64,000 nucleotides of DNA from JBEVJK01 sp963791325 (GTDB lineage: Bacteria; Pseudomonadota; Alphaproteobacteria; Rhizobiales; Rhizobiaceae). The stretch is taken from assembly GCA_963791325.1 (NCBI GenBank), contig CAWBRU010000005.1, positions 248,001-312,000 of the forward strand. Direction: 5' to 3'. The position numbers were made by a program, and so were the translations under genes. Shown here piece by piece: positions 35,167 to 43,647 of the stretch; position 1 is the stretch's first letter; each line of letters starts with the position of its first letter. The notes below the pieces were generated by a model. It ran no database searches, had not been told where the DNA came from, and saw only the letters and a program-made list of their open reading frames with translations.

Positions 35167-36002
35167 TCAGCCCTTGACCGCGCCGGCGGTGAGACCGGCG
35201 ACGAATTGCCGTTGCAGCAGGAAGAAGACGACGATCACCGGCAGCGAGATCAGCACCGAGCTTGCCATCAGCTCGCCGTAGCGGATGCCGTACTGGCCGA
35301 TGAAGTCGTTCACCCCGACCGGCAGGGTGCGCATCTCCTTGGTCGAGGTGAAGGAGAGGGCGAACAGGAACTCCTGCCAGGTGACGATCAGCACGAACAC
35401 GGCGGTCGCGACGATGCCGGGCCGGCAGAGCGGCACGATGATCTCGAAGAAGGTGCGCAGCGGCCCGGCGCCGTCGATCGCGGCCGCCTCTTCGAGGGTC
35501 ACCGGCAGATTGGCCATGAAGCCGCGCAGCATCCAGATCGCCACCGGCAGCGTCACCGTGACGTAGGCGATGATCAGCGCGGCATAGGTGTTCAGCAGGT
35601 CGGCCGCCTTCATCATCTTGTAGATCGGGATGATGATCGCGCTCGCCGGGAACATCTGCGCGACGATGACCAGCGTCATCGCCAGCGTCAGCAGCCGCAT
35701 CTGGACGCGGGTGAAGGCGTAGGCGGCGAGCAGCGCCAGCGTCACGGTGATCACTACGGTCGACAGCGAGACGATGATCGAGTTGACGAAATAGGTGCGG
35801 AACTCCGGCCGGAAGGCGGTGACGTAGTTGTCCAGCGTCGGGTTCTGCGGCCACAGCCGGGCCGGAATGGCGAAGGGCTCGGTCGCCGGCTTCAGCGAGA
35901 CCGACACCATCCAGAAGAACGGCAGCAGGATGATCAGCCCGAGCCGCCAGGTTGAGCAGCGTGAGCAGCCGCGCGGCGGCCGACCGAGGCCTCGGCGCTC
36001 AT
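35167..36002 (-). pseudogene. CUT1 sugar ABC transporter permease (MalG-like), two frameshifts near the start
   Basis: An inner-membrane permease of 277 residues after removing two extra bases (near 35944 and 35974). From the first membrane segment on the frame is open: WMVSVSLKPATEPFAIP, then the EAA loop LEEAAAIDGAGPLRTFFEIIVPLCRPG (given in parts: EEAAAIDGAG) at about residue 190 and a normal C-terminus. It pairs with the permease encoded upstream. The ATG at 36002 overlaps the expected stop of that gene (ATGA). Both disrupted sites fall in the first 25 codons. Confidence 0.82.
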
Positions 36003-36892
36003 CGCATCGCCCTTCGGCGCCCGCGCGCCTGCGACGGCGAAATAGAGCGCGATCAGCAGCGCCAGCACCAGGATCGAGAACACGCCATAGACCGCCGCCT
36101 CGCCGAAGCGGAACTGGCCGAAGCCGAGCTCGTAGATCTTGGTCGGGAAGATATGGGTGGCGTTCTGCGGCCCGCCGCGGGTCAGCACCCAGATCATGTC
36201 GAAATAGTTGAAGGTGAGGATGGTGGTCAGGATCAGGTTGATGACGATGACGTCGCGCATCGCCGGGCAGCACGACGTCGAACAGCCGGCGGATCGGGCC
36301 GGCGCCGTCGATGGTGGCTGCCTCGATCTGCTCCTGGTCGACGGTCTGCAGGGCCGCCAGGTAGACGATCGCCGAGAACGGAAAGCCCTTCCACACCGCC
36401 GCCACGATCGCCGCCGGCATGGCGATCGGCCGGTTCGGCGAGCCAGGCGATGCCGTGGTCGGTCGAGTCCGACGCTGATCAGGAACGAATTGATCAGGCC
36501 GAGCTGCGGGTCGTACATGAACCGCCACAGGATCGCCGCCACCACGCCCGGCAGCACCCACGGCAACAGGATCAGCGAGCGCATCAGCCCGCGGCCGGGC
36601 AGCCGCTGGTCAAGCAGCAGCGCGGCCAGGAAGCCGATGACGTTCTGCAGCAGGACGACGAACACCGTCCAGACGCAGCGAGTTCCACACCACCTCGCCG
36701 AAGCCGGGATCGCCGATGATCTTGGCGATAGGCCTCGAGCCCGACGAAGTTCGCGGTTCGGGATTGATGAAGGAGGTCGAGTAGAAGCTCTCGACGACCG
36801 TGCCGATCATCGGATAGTACATCAGGACGGCGACGAGAGATCAGCGCCGGAAGCACGAAGAGCCAGGCCAGCCAACGTTCGCGGTGGGTCAT
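35999..36892 (-). pseudogene. CUT1 sugar ABC transporter permease (MalF-like), many frameshifts
   Basis: Family membership is clear from fragments in all three frames: HRERWLAWLFVLPAL, MYYPMIGTVVESFYSTSF, NFVGLEAY, DPGFGEVVWNSL, FVVLLQNVIGFLAALLLDQ, LPWVLPGVVAAILWRFMYDP, IVAAVWKGFPFSAIVYLAALQ and the EAA-loop segment EQIEAATIDGAGPIRRLFDVV. At least seven single-base changes are needed (extra bases near 36838, 36727, 36672, 36462, 36432 and 36265; one missing near 36754), and one more near the 3' end to reach the ATGA stop. Restored length would be about 295 residues. No premature stop is seen other than by frame change, so damage is recent or technical. Confidence 0.78.
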
Positions 36893-36959
36893 GACGGGGT
36901 CGCGGGACCGAGATTGCCGTCGGCGGCGGGCGCGCGTGTCCGCCGCCCGCCGGCCGTCC

Positions 36960-38189
36960 TTACTGGAGTGCGTCGATCGCCTTGCAGGCCTTGTCGGCAG
37001 CGGCCTTCGGGTCCATCCCGCCATAGACGTCCTGCGCCAAGCGTCACCTCGATGTCCGAGACTTCGAGGTAGCGCGGCGACAGCGGCCGCGGCGCCGCCG
37101 TCCTCGAGGTGCTTCATGATCCGGTCCGGACCCTTGCGGTTGGCGTCGAGGAAGGCCTTGGCCGCCTTGACGTTGGCCGGAATCAGATCGACCACGGCGC
37201 CGTTGACGTCCTCGCGGGTCAGGAACTGGATGAACTTCCAGGCCGCCTCCTTGTTGGGCGAAGACTGGTAGACCACCAGGTTCCAGCCGCCATAGGTGCC
37301 GATCGGCGTCTTGCCTTCGCGGCGCATGGCCGACCACGAAGTCCCAGTCGAGCTTCGACTTCTGCAAGGTGGGCTGCTCCAGCGCCGGCCAGAATTCAAG
37401 CGCCAGCGAGCCGTTGAGGAAAAGCTCGCGCATGTCGCCCGACGAGGCGTTGAGGATGCCCTTCGGCGCGTACGGGGCCAGCGACTGCAGGATAGCTCAG
37501 CGCCCCGACCGCCTCCGGGCTGGTCAGCGCGCATTTGCCGCTCGTCGTCGAGCACCTTGCCGCCGTTCGAGAAGATGAAGCTGTCCAGCACGACGACGGT
37601 GTCCTCGCCCTTGTGCGCGAACAGGCCGACGCCGTAATGCCCCTTGCCAGTGTCGGTCAGCTTTTCGGCAGCCGCCTTCAGCCCGTCGAAGGAAACCATG
37701 CTGGCCGGATCGATGCCGGCGGCCTTGAGCAGCGCATTGTTGACGAAGGAGAACGACCAGACGTCGACGTTGAAGGGGATGCCCCAGAGCTTGCCGTCGT
37801 AGTTGGCCGAATCCCAGGCGCCCTTGAAGAAGGTGTCGGGCTTGATGCCGGCGGCCTTGGCCTGGTCGTCGAGCGGCACGATCGCGCCGGCCTCGGCGAA
37901 GGCGGCCACCCAGATCTGGTCGAGGGTGGAGACATCCGGCGCGTTGCCGCCCTGCACCGCGGTCAGCAGGCGCTGCTGGTATTCCGGGATAGGGGATGGT
38001 CGTGACCTCGACCTTGATGTCGGGGTTCTCCGCCTCGAAGCGCTTGACCGCCTCCTGCTGATACTGGCTGAGGCCGGACTCGGTCTGCTGGTTGTCCCAG
38101 AATTTCAGCGTCACCTGATCTTGGGCAAAGGCAGCGCCGGAGAGCGCGGCAAGGCACGTCGCGGCAAAAAGTGTCTTCAGTTTCATCAT
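36960..38189 (-). pseudogene. CUT1 sugar-binding protein, six frameshifts
   Basis: A periplasmic solute-binding protein of about 407 residues after removal of six extra bases (near 37986, 37534, 37492, 37329, 37086 and 37041); 1230 minus six is exactly 408 codons. The signal peptide ends AALSGAAFA (about residue 21). VTLKFWDNQQTESG, TLDQIWVAAFAEAGAIVPLDD, FNVDVWSFSFVNNALLKAAGID and IGTYGGWNLVVYQSSPNKEAAWKF are typical of MalE-like CUT1 binding proteins. Start has a GGAGGAACC site. It lies 31 bases after the regulator gene and supplies the substrate to the two permeases. An ATPase is missing from the operon, so a shared one must serve it. Confidence 0.8.
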
Positions 38190-38220
38190 GGTTCCTCCCA
38201 TTGGCAAGCGGTGGGTCGGC

Positions 38221-39978
38221 TCAGGCTGCGGCCGTGCGGCCTGCGGCCGGGCGCGGCGGCGGAGCGGCAGCCGGCGGGCCGAGCGCCTCGGCGATGGTGT
38301 GATCGGCGATGCTCACCACGCTGCCCTGCGCGGCAAGCTGCAGCCGGTCGGCCGGCAGCGAGCCGGCATCGGTGAGCACCTCGGCCACCGCGCTCATCGG
38401 CACGATGCGGTTGCTGGCGTCGACGCCGACCAGGGAATGGTCGGCCAGAACCACCGTCTCGCGCGCCGCCTCGGCAAGCCGCCGCGCCGCCAGCGCCAGC
38501 CGTTCGTCGCCGGCGGAGGGACCGAAGCGGGCGGTGAGGCCGTCGACCGACAGGAAGGCGCGGTCGACGCGCAGCGTCTCGAACAAGGCGCCGAGGCTGG
38601 GGCCGACCAGGCAGCGGTGGCGCGGGTCGTATTCGCCGCTGGTCAGGATGAGCTTCAGCCCGGCCAGGCCGGTCAGCCGTTCCATGACGTCGAGCGAATT
38701 GGTCACCACGGTGATGTCGCGGGTGCGTGTCAGTTCGTCGGCCAGCATCAGGCTGGCCTCGCCGGCGTTGAGGGCGACGATCTCGCCGGGGCGCACCCGC
38801 TCGGCCGCCGCCTTGGCGATGATCCGGCGCAGCGCCTGGATTTCGCGGGCGATCCCGGCCTGGGGCGCGGCGACGCGCAGCTCAAGGCCGAGCGCCGCGG
38901 TGCGCTGGCGCATGGCGCGGATCATGTTGCGATACCAGTCATGGGCGGGATAATGCGGGACGAAGCCGATGACGCGCCGCGGCCCGGCGGGCCGGGGAAG
39001 CCGCGGCTTTCCGAGCAGCCGCGCCTCGGCCTCTGCCGAAAGGGTCCAGCCGTCCGGCCCGAGCCGGTAAAAGTCGCCGAGATTGTCCTTTGTCAGCACC
39101 GCATGCGGGGTGGCGATCCTGGCCGGCAGCATGGCCCCGGTCAGGGCATCGGCGAGCGCATCGATCGCCAGCGTGCCGACGATCTCGGGAAACAGGGCGG
39201 CGCATGCCCTGAGCTTGCTGCCGGCGGTCAGCGCCTCGAACAAAGCGCCGCCTTCGCCGCCGACGCTGAAGCCGTGGAGGGCGGTGATGCCCAGCGCTTC
39301 GGCGGCCTCGAGGGCCGCGAGAATGGAATGGTCGTTGACCCCGAAAGCCACGTTGATGCCGCGGTGGACGGTCAGCGCATCGACGCTGACATTGGTGGCG
39401 TCGCGGTAGCTGCCGCGGCCGTCGACGCGCCAGCTCTCGACCGGCCCGTTGAAGGCTTCGCCGAAGCCCTTCAGGAACCCGTCGCAGCGGCTCCGCGTGT
39501 TGGGAAGCCGCTCCAGCGAGACAAGCAGGATGCGCGCCGTCCCGACCGAATTTGCCAGCATCGCCCCGGCCCGCTTGCCGAGCTCGCGGCCGACGGCGAA
39601 GTTGTCCGGGCCGACATAGACGCCGCCCTGCTGCTCGGACGACTCCGCCAGGAACGGGATCTGCCGGCGTCGCGCCATGCCGCGCAGCGTGTCGGCGCCG
39701 CGTCCCTCGATCGGCGGCAGAATGATGGCGTCGACGTCGCCGATCTGGTCCTCGATCGACGGCGACGAAGGCCGTTCCAGCTCCGGGGCGGCGTCCCGGT
39801 TGCCGGTCACCGAGCCGTGTGCCCGCCGGAGCAGCCCGCGGGCGGCGAGTTCGGCCACGTCGCGCCGGACGGTGACGGTCGACACCCGGCCCAATCGGCG
39901 CGCCAGCTCCGGCAAGGTGAGCGCTTGGCTGTCCTCGAGGATCGACATGATCCGCGCATGGCGATCGGCTTTGATCAT
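38221..39978 (-). CDS. DeoR-type regulator with an inserted periplasmic-binding-protein-like domain
   Basis: A 585-residue regulator. Residues about 1-60 are a DeoR winged helix (ADRHARIMSILEDSQALTLPELARRLG in parts; STVTVRRDVAELAARGLLRRAHG). Residues about 75-290 read like a sugar-binding type-I domain as in LacI regulators (AIILPPIEGRG, VGPDNFAVGRELGKRAG, GFLKGFGEAFNG, VAFGVNDHSILAALEAAEALG). Residues about 370-560 are the DeoR C-terminal sensor (GEIVALNAGEASLMLADEL, TVVTNSLDVMERL, DRAFLSVDGLTARFG, VVLADHSLVG). The usual DeoR protein is about 255 residues, so this is a fusion with two possible effector sites. It is the first gene of the catabolic operon. The start codon lies within a GATC palindrome. 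Confidence 0.85.
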   Translation of the reverse strand: MIKADRHARIMSILEDSQALTLPELARRLGRVSTVTVRRDVAELAARGLLRRAHGSVTGNRDAAPELERPSSPSIEDQIGDVDAIILPPIEGRGADTLRGMARRRQIPFLAESSEQQGGVYVGPDNFAVGRELGKRAGAMLANSVGTARILLVSLERLPNTRSRCDGFLKGFGEAFNGPVESWRVDGRGSYRDATNVSVDALTVHRGINVAFGVNDHSILAALEAAEALGITALHGFSVGGEGGALFEALTAGSKLRACAALFPEIVGTLAIDALADALTGAMLPARIATPHAVLTKDNLGDFYRLGPDGWTLSAEAEARLLGKPRLPRPAGPRRVIGFVPHYPAHDWYRNMIRAMRQRTAALGLELRVAAPQAGIAREIQALRRIIAKAAAERVRPGEIVALNAGEASLMLADELTRTRDITVVTNSLDVMERLTGLAGLKLILTSGEYDPRHRCLVGPSLGALFETLRVDRAFLSVDGLTARFGPSAGDERLALAARRLAEAARETVVLADHSLVGVDASNRIVPMSAVAEVLTDAGSLPADRLQLAAQGSVVSIADHTIAEALGPPAAAPPPRPAAGRTAAA

Positions 39979-40081
39979 ATGATCGTGTCTGGCCCCCTGA
40001 CAATGCCTATTGAGGGTAGCACCTCGCGCGGCGACGCTCAACTCGAATGAACAAAGTCTCCAAAACTGATCGTATTGATCA
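39972..40081 (-). promoter_or_regulatory. Two GATC-type palindromes, probable operators of the DeoR-fusion regulator
   Basis: TGATCATATGATCG at 39972-39985 covers the regulator start codon, and TGATCGTATTGATCA at 40067-40081 lies 95 bases upstream. The two share the pattern TGATC-TAT-GATC. Spacing of about nine helical turns would suit looping. Autoregulation of the operon is inferred. Confidence 0.5.
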
Positions 40082-40226
40082 TTTGTCATTCCGTGGCGCA
40101 GATGCAACCCTCCGCAAGCAACTGCTCATCTGCGGCCGGCCCGGTCTGCTCCGGGCGGTGACGGATCAAGAAATCTGTGCAACGTAGTCGCCCTGGGGTC
40201 GGCCAACGAGCAAATGAGGGATAAGC

Positions 40227-41543
40227 GTGGCGGCGGACGGAGTTGTGTGGCCAGGTGGCTCGCCCATCCGGCGGGTTTTTGCTGCGCTGTTCGCAGCCGC
40301 CCTTCTCATTGCGTCTGCAGGCTGTGCGGAGCGGCCGAAGAACGTGCTTTTGCCGGTTTCGGCCGGTGCCCCGGGCACCAGCAAGGTCGATCTCCTCGTC
40401 GTCACGACGCGCCAGGAATCGACCGACCCCGGCGAAATGTTCACCGGCGAGCGCGGCCTGAAGCCGGCATTTGCCGATATTACCGTGTCGATTCCGCCCG
40501 ACAATGTGCGCAAGGAGGGCGAAGTCGCCTGGCCGAAGCGTCTGCCTGCCGATCCGGCGACCGACTTTGCCGTGCTCAAGGCCAATGAGATCGACGAGGC
40601 GACCGCGCGCAAATGGTTCAACGAGCGGGTCAGCAAGACTCCCGATCACGCCGTCCTGGTGTTCATCCACGGTTTCAACAACCGGTTCGAGGATAGCGTC
40701 TTCCGGCTGGCGCAGATCGTCCACGATTCCGGCACCACCGCGGTGCCGGTGCTGGTCACCTGGCCGTCGCGCGGCAAGCTGACGGCCTATGGCTACGACC
40801 GGGAGAGCACCAACTATTCGCGCAATGCGATCGAAAAGCTGTTCCAGGCGCTCGGGAAGAACCCGAACGTCAAGGATGTCTCGATCCTCGCTCACTCGAT
40901 GGGCAACATGCTGGCGCTCGAGGGGCTGAGGCAAATGGCGATCCGCAACGGCCACCTGCCGGCCAAGTTCAAGAACGTCATGCTCGCGGCGCCCGACGTC
41001 GATGTCGATGTATTCCGCTCGCAGATCGCCGACATGGGCAATCCCAGACCCAAATTCACCCTGTTCGTGTCGCGCGACGACCGGGCGCTGGCGATGTCGC
41101 GACGGGTGTGGGGCAACGTTGCGCGGCTCGGCGCCATCGATCCCGACCAGGAGCCTTATAAGAGCGAGCTGGAGACCAACAACATCACGGTGATCGATCT
41201 CACCCAGATCAAGACCGCCGACAGTCTGCACCATTCGAAATTCGCCGAATCGCCGCAGATCGTGCAGCTGATCGGCGCACGCCTGTCGGAAGGGCAGAAG
41301 CTGACCGATACCCATGTCGGGCTGGGCGATTCGATAGTCGCGGCCACCGCAGGCGTCGCCGCGGCGGCCGGCACGGCTGCCGGCCTGGCCATCGCGGCGC
41401 CGGTAGCGGTGATCGATCAGGACACGCGCGAGCATCTGGGCGACCAGCTCGACAACCTCGACCTGCCGACGCCGCAGCTCAACGGCAAGCGCCAGGAAAC
41501 CAACTGCGCCAAGGGGGCCAAGACGGAAGCCTGCCGCCGCTGA
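40227..41543 (+). CDS. DUF900 alpha/beta hydrolase lipoprotein
   Basis: A 438-residue secreted or outer-membrane-linked hydrolase. The N-terminus has a hydrophobic stretch ending LLIASAGC, a lipobox (cysteine about residue 33). The hydrolase domain runs from about 55 to 350: VLVFIHGFNN (oxyanion region), VTWPSRGKL, nucleophile elbow LAHSMGN (serine about 225), aspartate in VSRDDRAL and histidine in DSLHHSKF. A Gly/Ala-rich segment and a short cysteine-containing tail follow. GTG start with GAGGG upstream. Members are common in Hyphomicrobiales, with unknown lipid or ester substrates. Confidence 0.87.
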   Translation: MAADGVVWPGGSPIRRVFAALFAAALLIASAGCAERPKNVLLPVSAGAPGTSKVDLLVVTTRQESTDPGEMFTGERGLKPAFADITVSIPPDNVRKEGEVAWPKRLPADPATDFAVLKANEIDEATARKWFNERVSKTPDHAVLVFIHGFNNRFEDSVFRLAQIVHDSGTTAVPVLVTWPSRGKLTAYGYDRESTNYSRNAIEKLFQALGKNPNVKDVSILAHSMGNMLALEGLRQMAIRNGHLPAKFKNVMLAAPDVDVDVFRSQIADMGNPRPKFTLFVSRDDRALAMSRRVWGNVARLGAIDPDQEPYKSELETNNITVIDLTQIKTADSLHHSKFAESPQIVQLIGARLSEGQKLTDTHVGLGDSIVAATAGVAAAAGTAAGLAIAAPVAVIDQDTREHLGDQLDNLDLPTPQLNGKRQETNCAKGAKTEACRR

Positions 41544-41617
41544 GACGTGCCGGCTTGTCGCATCAGGGGTTGCGGCCCTATGGTGCTGGGTTGAGACCGC
41601 CCGTGCCGGAGCTTCCG

Positions 41618-42367
41618 ATGCCACAATTTCGCCACAACCCAGGTCCGGCCCGCCCGGCAGGCCGCGCCGGCCGGCTGCTCGCATTGGCATCCGGCTGCGC
41701 TCTGGCGGGGCTCGCCCAAAGCGCGCCGGCGGCCGATTGCCGGGCCACCGCGGCCGCCCAGATCGACTGGCAGGAGTGCGGCAAGAGCAACGTCATCCTG
41801 CGCGGCAGCGCGCTTGCCGGCGCCAATCTGGTCGGCACGGACTTCGCCTACAGCGATCTGCGCGAGTCCGACCTGACCGGGGCCAATCTCGAGAAAGCGA
41901 CGCTGACCCGGGCCTCGCTCGCAGGCTCCAACGCCGAGAAGGCCAAGTTCCCGCGGGTGGAGGGCTACCGGGCTTCGTTCCAGGGCATCGCCGCCGGCGG
42001 CGCCAACTTTGCCAGCGCAGAACTGCAGCGCGCCGACTTCAGCGATGCCAAACTCGACAGCAGCGATTTCGAGAAAGCCGAGCTCGGCCGTGCAAATTTC
42101 ACCAATGCCGCAATCACCGGCACCAAGTTCACGTCCGCCAATCTCGCCCGGGCCGACCTGCATGCCGCCCAGTTCTCCGGCCCGATCGACTTTGCCGGCG
42201 CCTTTCTGTTCATGACCCGCATCGAGGGCCTCGACCTGTCGGCCGCGACGGGACTCAAGCAGTGGCAGATCGATCAATCGTGCGGCGATGCCAACACCAA
42301 ATTGCCGGCCGACCTCAAGCCGCCGGCGGGCTGGCCCTGCCCGCCGCCCGAAGCCCCCGAGCAGTAA
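41618..42367 (+). CDS. Exported pentapeptide-repeat protein
   Basis: A 249-residue protein with a signal peptide (hydrophobic LLALASGCALAGLAQSAPA, about residues 20-40) followed by two cysteines (ADC, QECG) and about 22 pentapeptide units of the A-[DN]-[LF]-x-x type between about residues 60 and 200 (ANLVG, SDLRE, SDLTG, ANLEK, ANFAS, ADFSD, SDFEK, ANFTN, ADLHA). The fold is a right-handed quadrilateral helix. The Pro-rich tail ends the protein. The ATG has GGAGC six bases upstream; a TTG 63 bases earlier is in frame. Function of periplasmic members is unknown. Confidence 0.87.
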   Translation: MPQFRHNPGPARPAGRAGRLLALASGCALAGLAQSAPAADCRATAAAQIDWQECGKSNVILRGSALAGANLVGTDFAYSDLRESDLTGANLEKATLTRASLAGSNAEKAKFPRVEGYRASFQGIAAGGANFASAELQRADFSDAKLDSSDFEKAELGRANFTNAAITGTKFTSANLARADLHAAQFSGPIDFAGAFLFMTRIEGLDLSAATGLKQWQIDQSCGDANTKLPADLKPPAGWPCPPPEAPEQ

Positions 42368-42602
42368 TTCAGCCGGCACCGGCTCAACCGGGGCGGGTAG
42401 AAGCCTCCTCTCAATGGCTGAGGGGCTCGCAAAATCGGAGCGGAATCAGTAGCTCATCAGCAACGCTGCATAGACAGCGAAGGATCAGGACCGTAGAGTG
42501 CGCGCGGTTCGGGCCGCATTTCGCGCAAAACACTTCATCAAGAACACAATCGTCCGAATCCTGCTTTGGACTACAAGGGGCCAATTCCGTCTGGGGGATG
42601 CT

Positions 42603-43613
42603 ATGTCGTCCTTGCGTTGGGCTTTCTGCTGGCTGGTCACCGGCCTGTTTGCGCTTGCACCGTCGGTCCAGGCCGCCGAGGAAGTCGGCCAGGCCGTGCT
42701 CATCAAGACGGAAGTCACCGGGCAGAACGGACCGCTGGTCGAGAAGGAGGCGGTGCACCGGGACGAGCGGATCAAGACCTCGCAGGAAGGCCTCGGCCAG
42801 TTCGTGTTTCGCGACGGGACCAAGCTCGCGGTGGGCTGGGGCTCCTCCGTGGTGATCGACAAATATGTCTTCAACGACGATGCCTCGGTCAAGCAGCTGA
42901 GCATCAAGGCGGTGAAGGGGACTTTCCGCTGGATCAGCGGCAAGTCGAAGTCGTCGGCCTATTCGATCGTCACCCCCGCCGGCACCATCGGCGTGCGCGG
43001 CACCGTCTTCGACTTCTACGTCAACCGCGACGGCACCACCGCGATGGTGCTGCTCGAAGGCAAAGCCAGCTTCTGCGGCAGCAACGGCTGCAAGCAGCTG
43101 ACCAAGAAGTGCGACTGCGTCATCGGCACGCCGCGCAAGGGCGTCACCGACCCGACCCGGGTCAGCCGCGCCACTCTCGCTGCGCTCGGTACCACCAAGG
43201 CGCTGCCCTTCCTGAGCGGCACACAGGAGCTGACGTCGAGCTTCGGCCGCGGCCCGAGCTGCGGCATGCGGACGGCCGCCACGCAGCGCAACGAGGGCAG
43301 CCAGCGGCAACGGCAAAACAGCGCCCCGCCGGCTGCGCCCAGCCCGACGGCGCCCGCGCCGTCGCCCTCGCCGCGTGCCGCCGATCCCGGGCCGGCCGCC
43401 GCGCCGCAGCAGGCGGCCGCGCCGCAAGCTCCGTCAGCGCCGGATCCTTCGCCGCCCGATTCGGACCCGGGCGATCCCGGAACTCCGAGCCCGCCGGACG
43501 ATTCCGACCATCACCATCACGACCATCATCATCATCACGACCATGACTGGGACGGCCACCATGACGGCTGGGGCGGCGACCGCAACGGCTCCGGCCGGTC
43601 GCGCCGCAATTGA
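42603..43613 (+). CDS. FecR domain protein with Pro-rich and His-rich C-terminal tail
   Basis: A 336-residue exported protein. The signal peptide ends LAPSVQAAE (about residue 25). The FecR-like domain spans about 30-170, with DGTKLAVGWGSSVVIDKYVF and TPAGTIGVRGTVFDFYV (given in parts). A cysteine group (FCGSNGCKQLTKKCDC) follows. The tail has about 70 Pro/Ala residues and ends in a run of histidines and aspartates (HHHHDHHHHHDHDWDG), a likely metal-binding stretch. It is convergent with a CHASE2 cyclase gene; FecR proteins and CHASE2 cyclases are often neighbours in alphaproteobacteria and may form an envelope-sensing pair. The ATG has a GGGGGATG site. Confidence 0.88.
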   Translation: MSSLRWAFCWLVTGLFALAPSVQAAEEVGQAVLIKTEVTGQNGPLVEKEAVHRDERIKTSQEGLGQFVFRDGTKLAVGWGSSVVIDKYVFNDDASVKQLSIKAVKGTFRWISGKSKSSAYSIVTPAGTIGVRGTVFDFYVNRDGTTAMVLLEGKASFCGSNGCKQLTKKCDCVIGTPRKGVTDPTRVSRATLAALGTTKALPFLSGTQELTSSFGRGPSCGMRTAATQRNEGSQRQRQNSAPPAAPSPTAPAPSPSPRAADPGPAAAPQQAAAPQAPSAPDPSPPDSDPGDPGTPSPPDDSDHHHHDHHHHHDHDWDGHHDGWGGDRNGSGRSRRN

Positions 43614-43647
43614 ATCGGGATTCAGCGAACGATCCGTTCGGTTCGAA

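Noticed and set aside
33596..35854. A 752-codon leftward frame reading as one protein
   Set aside because: It stitches out-of-frame permease and hydratase DNA to the real SDR gene; only the SDR part and the hydratase N-terminus read sensibly.
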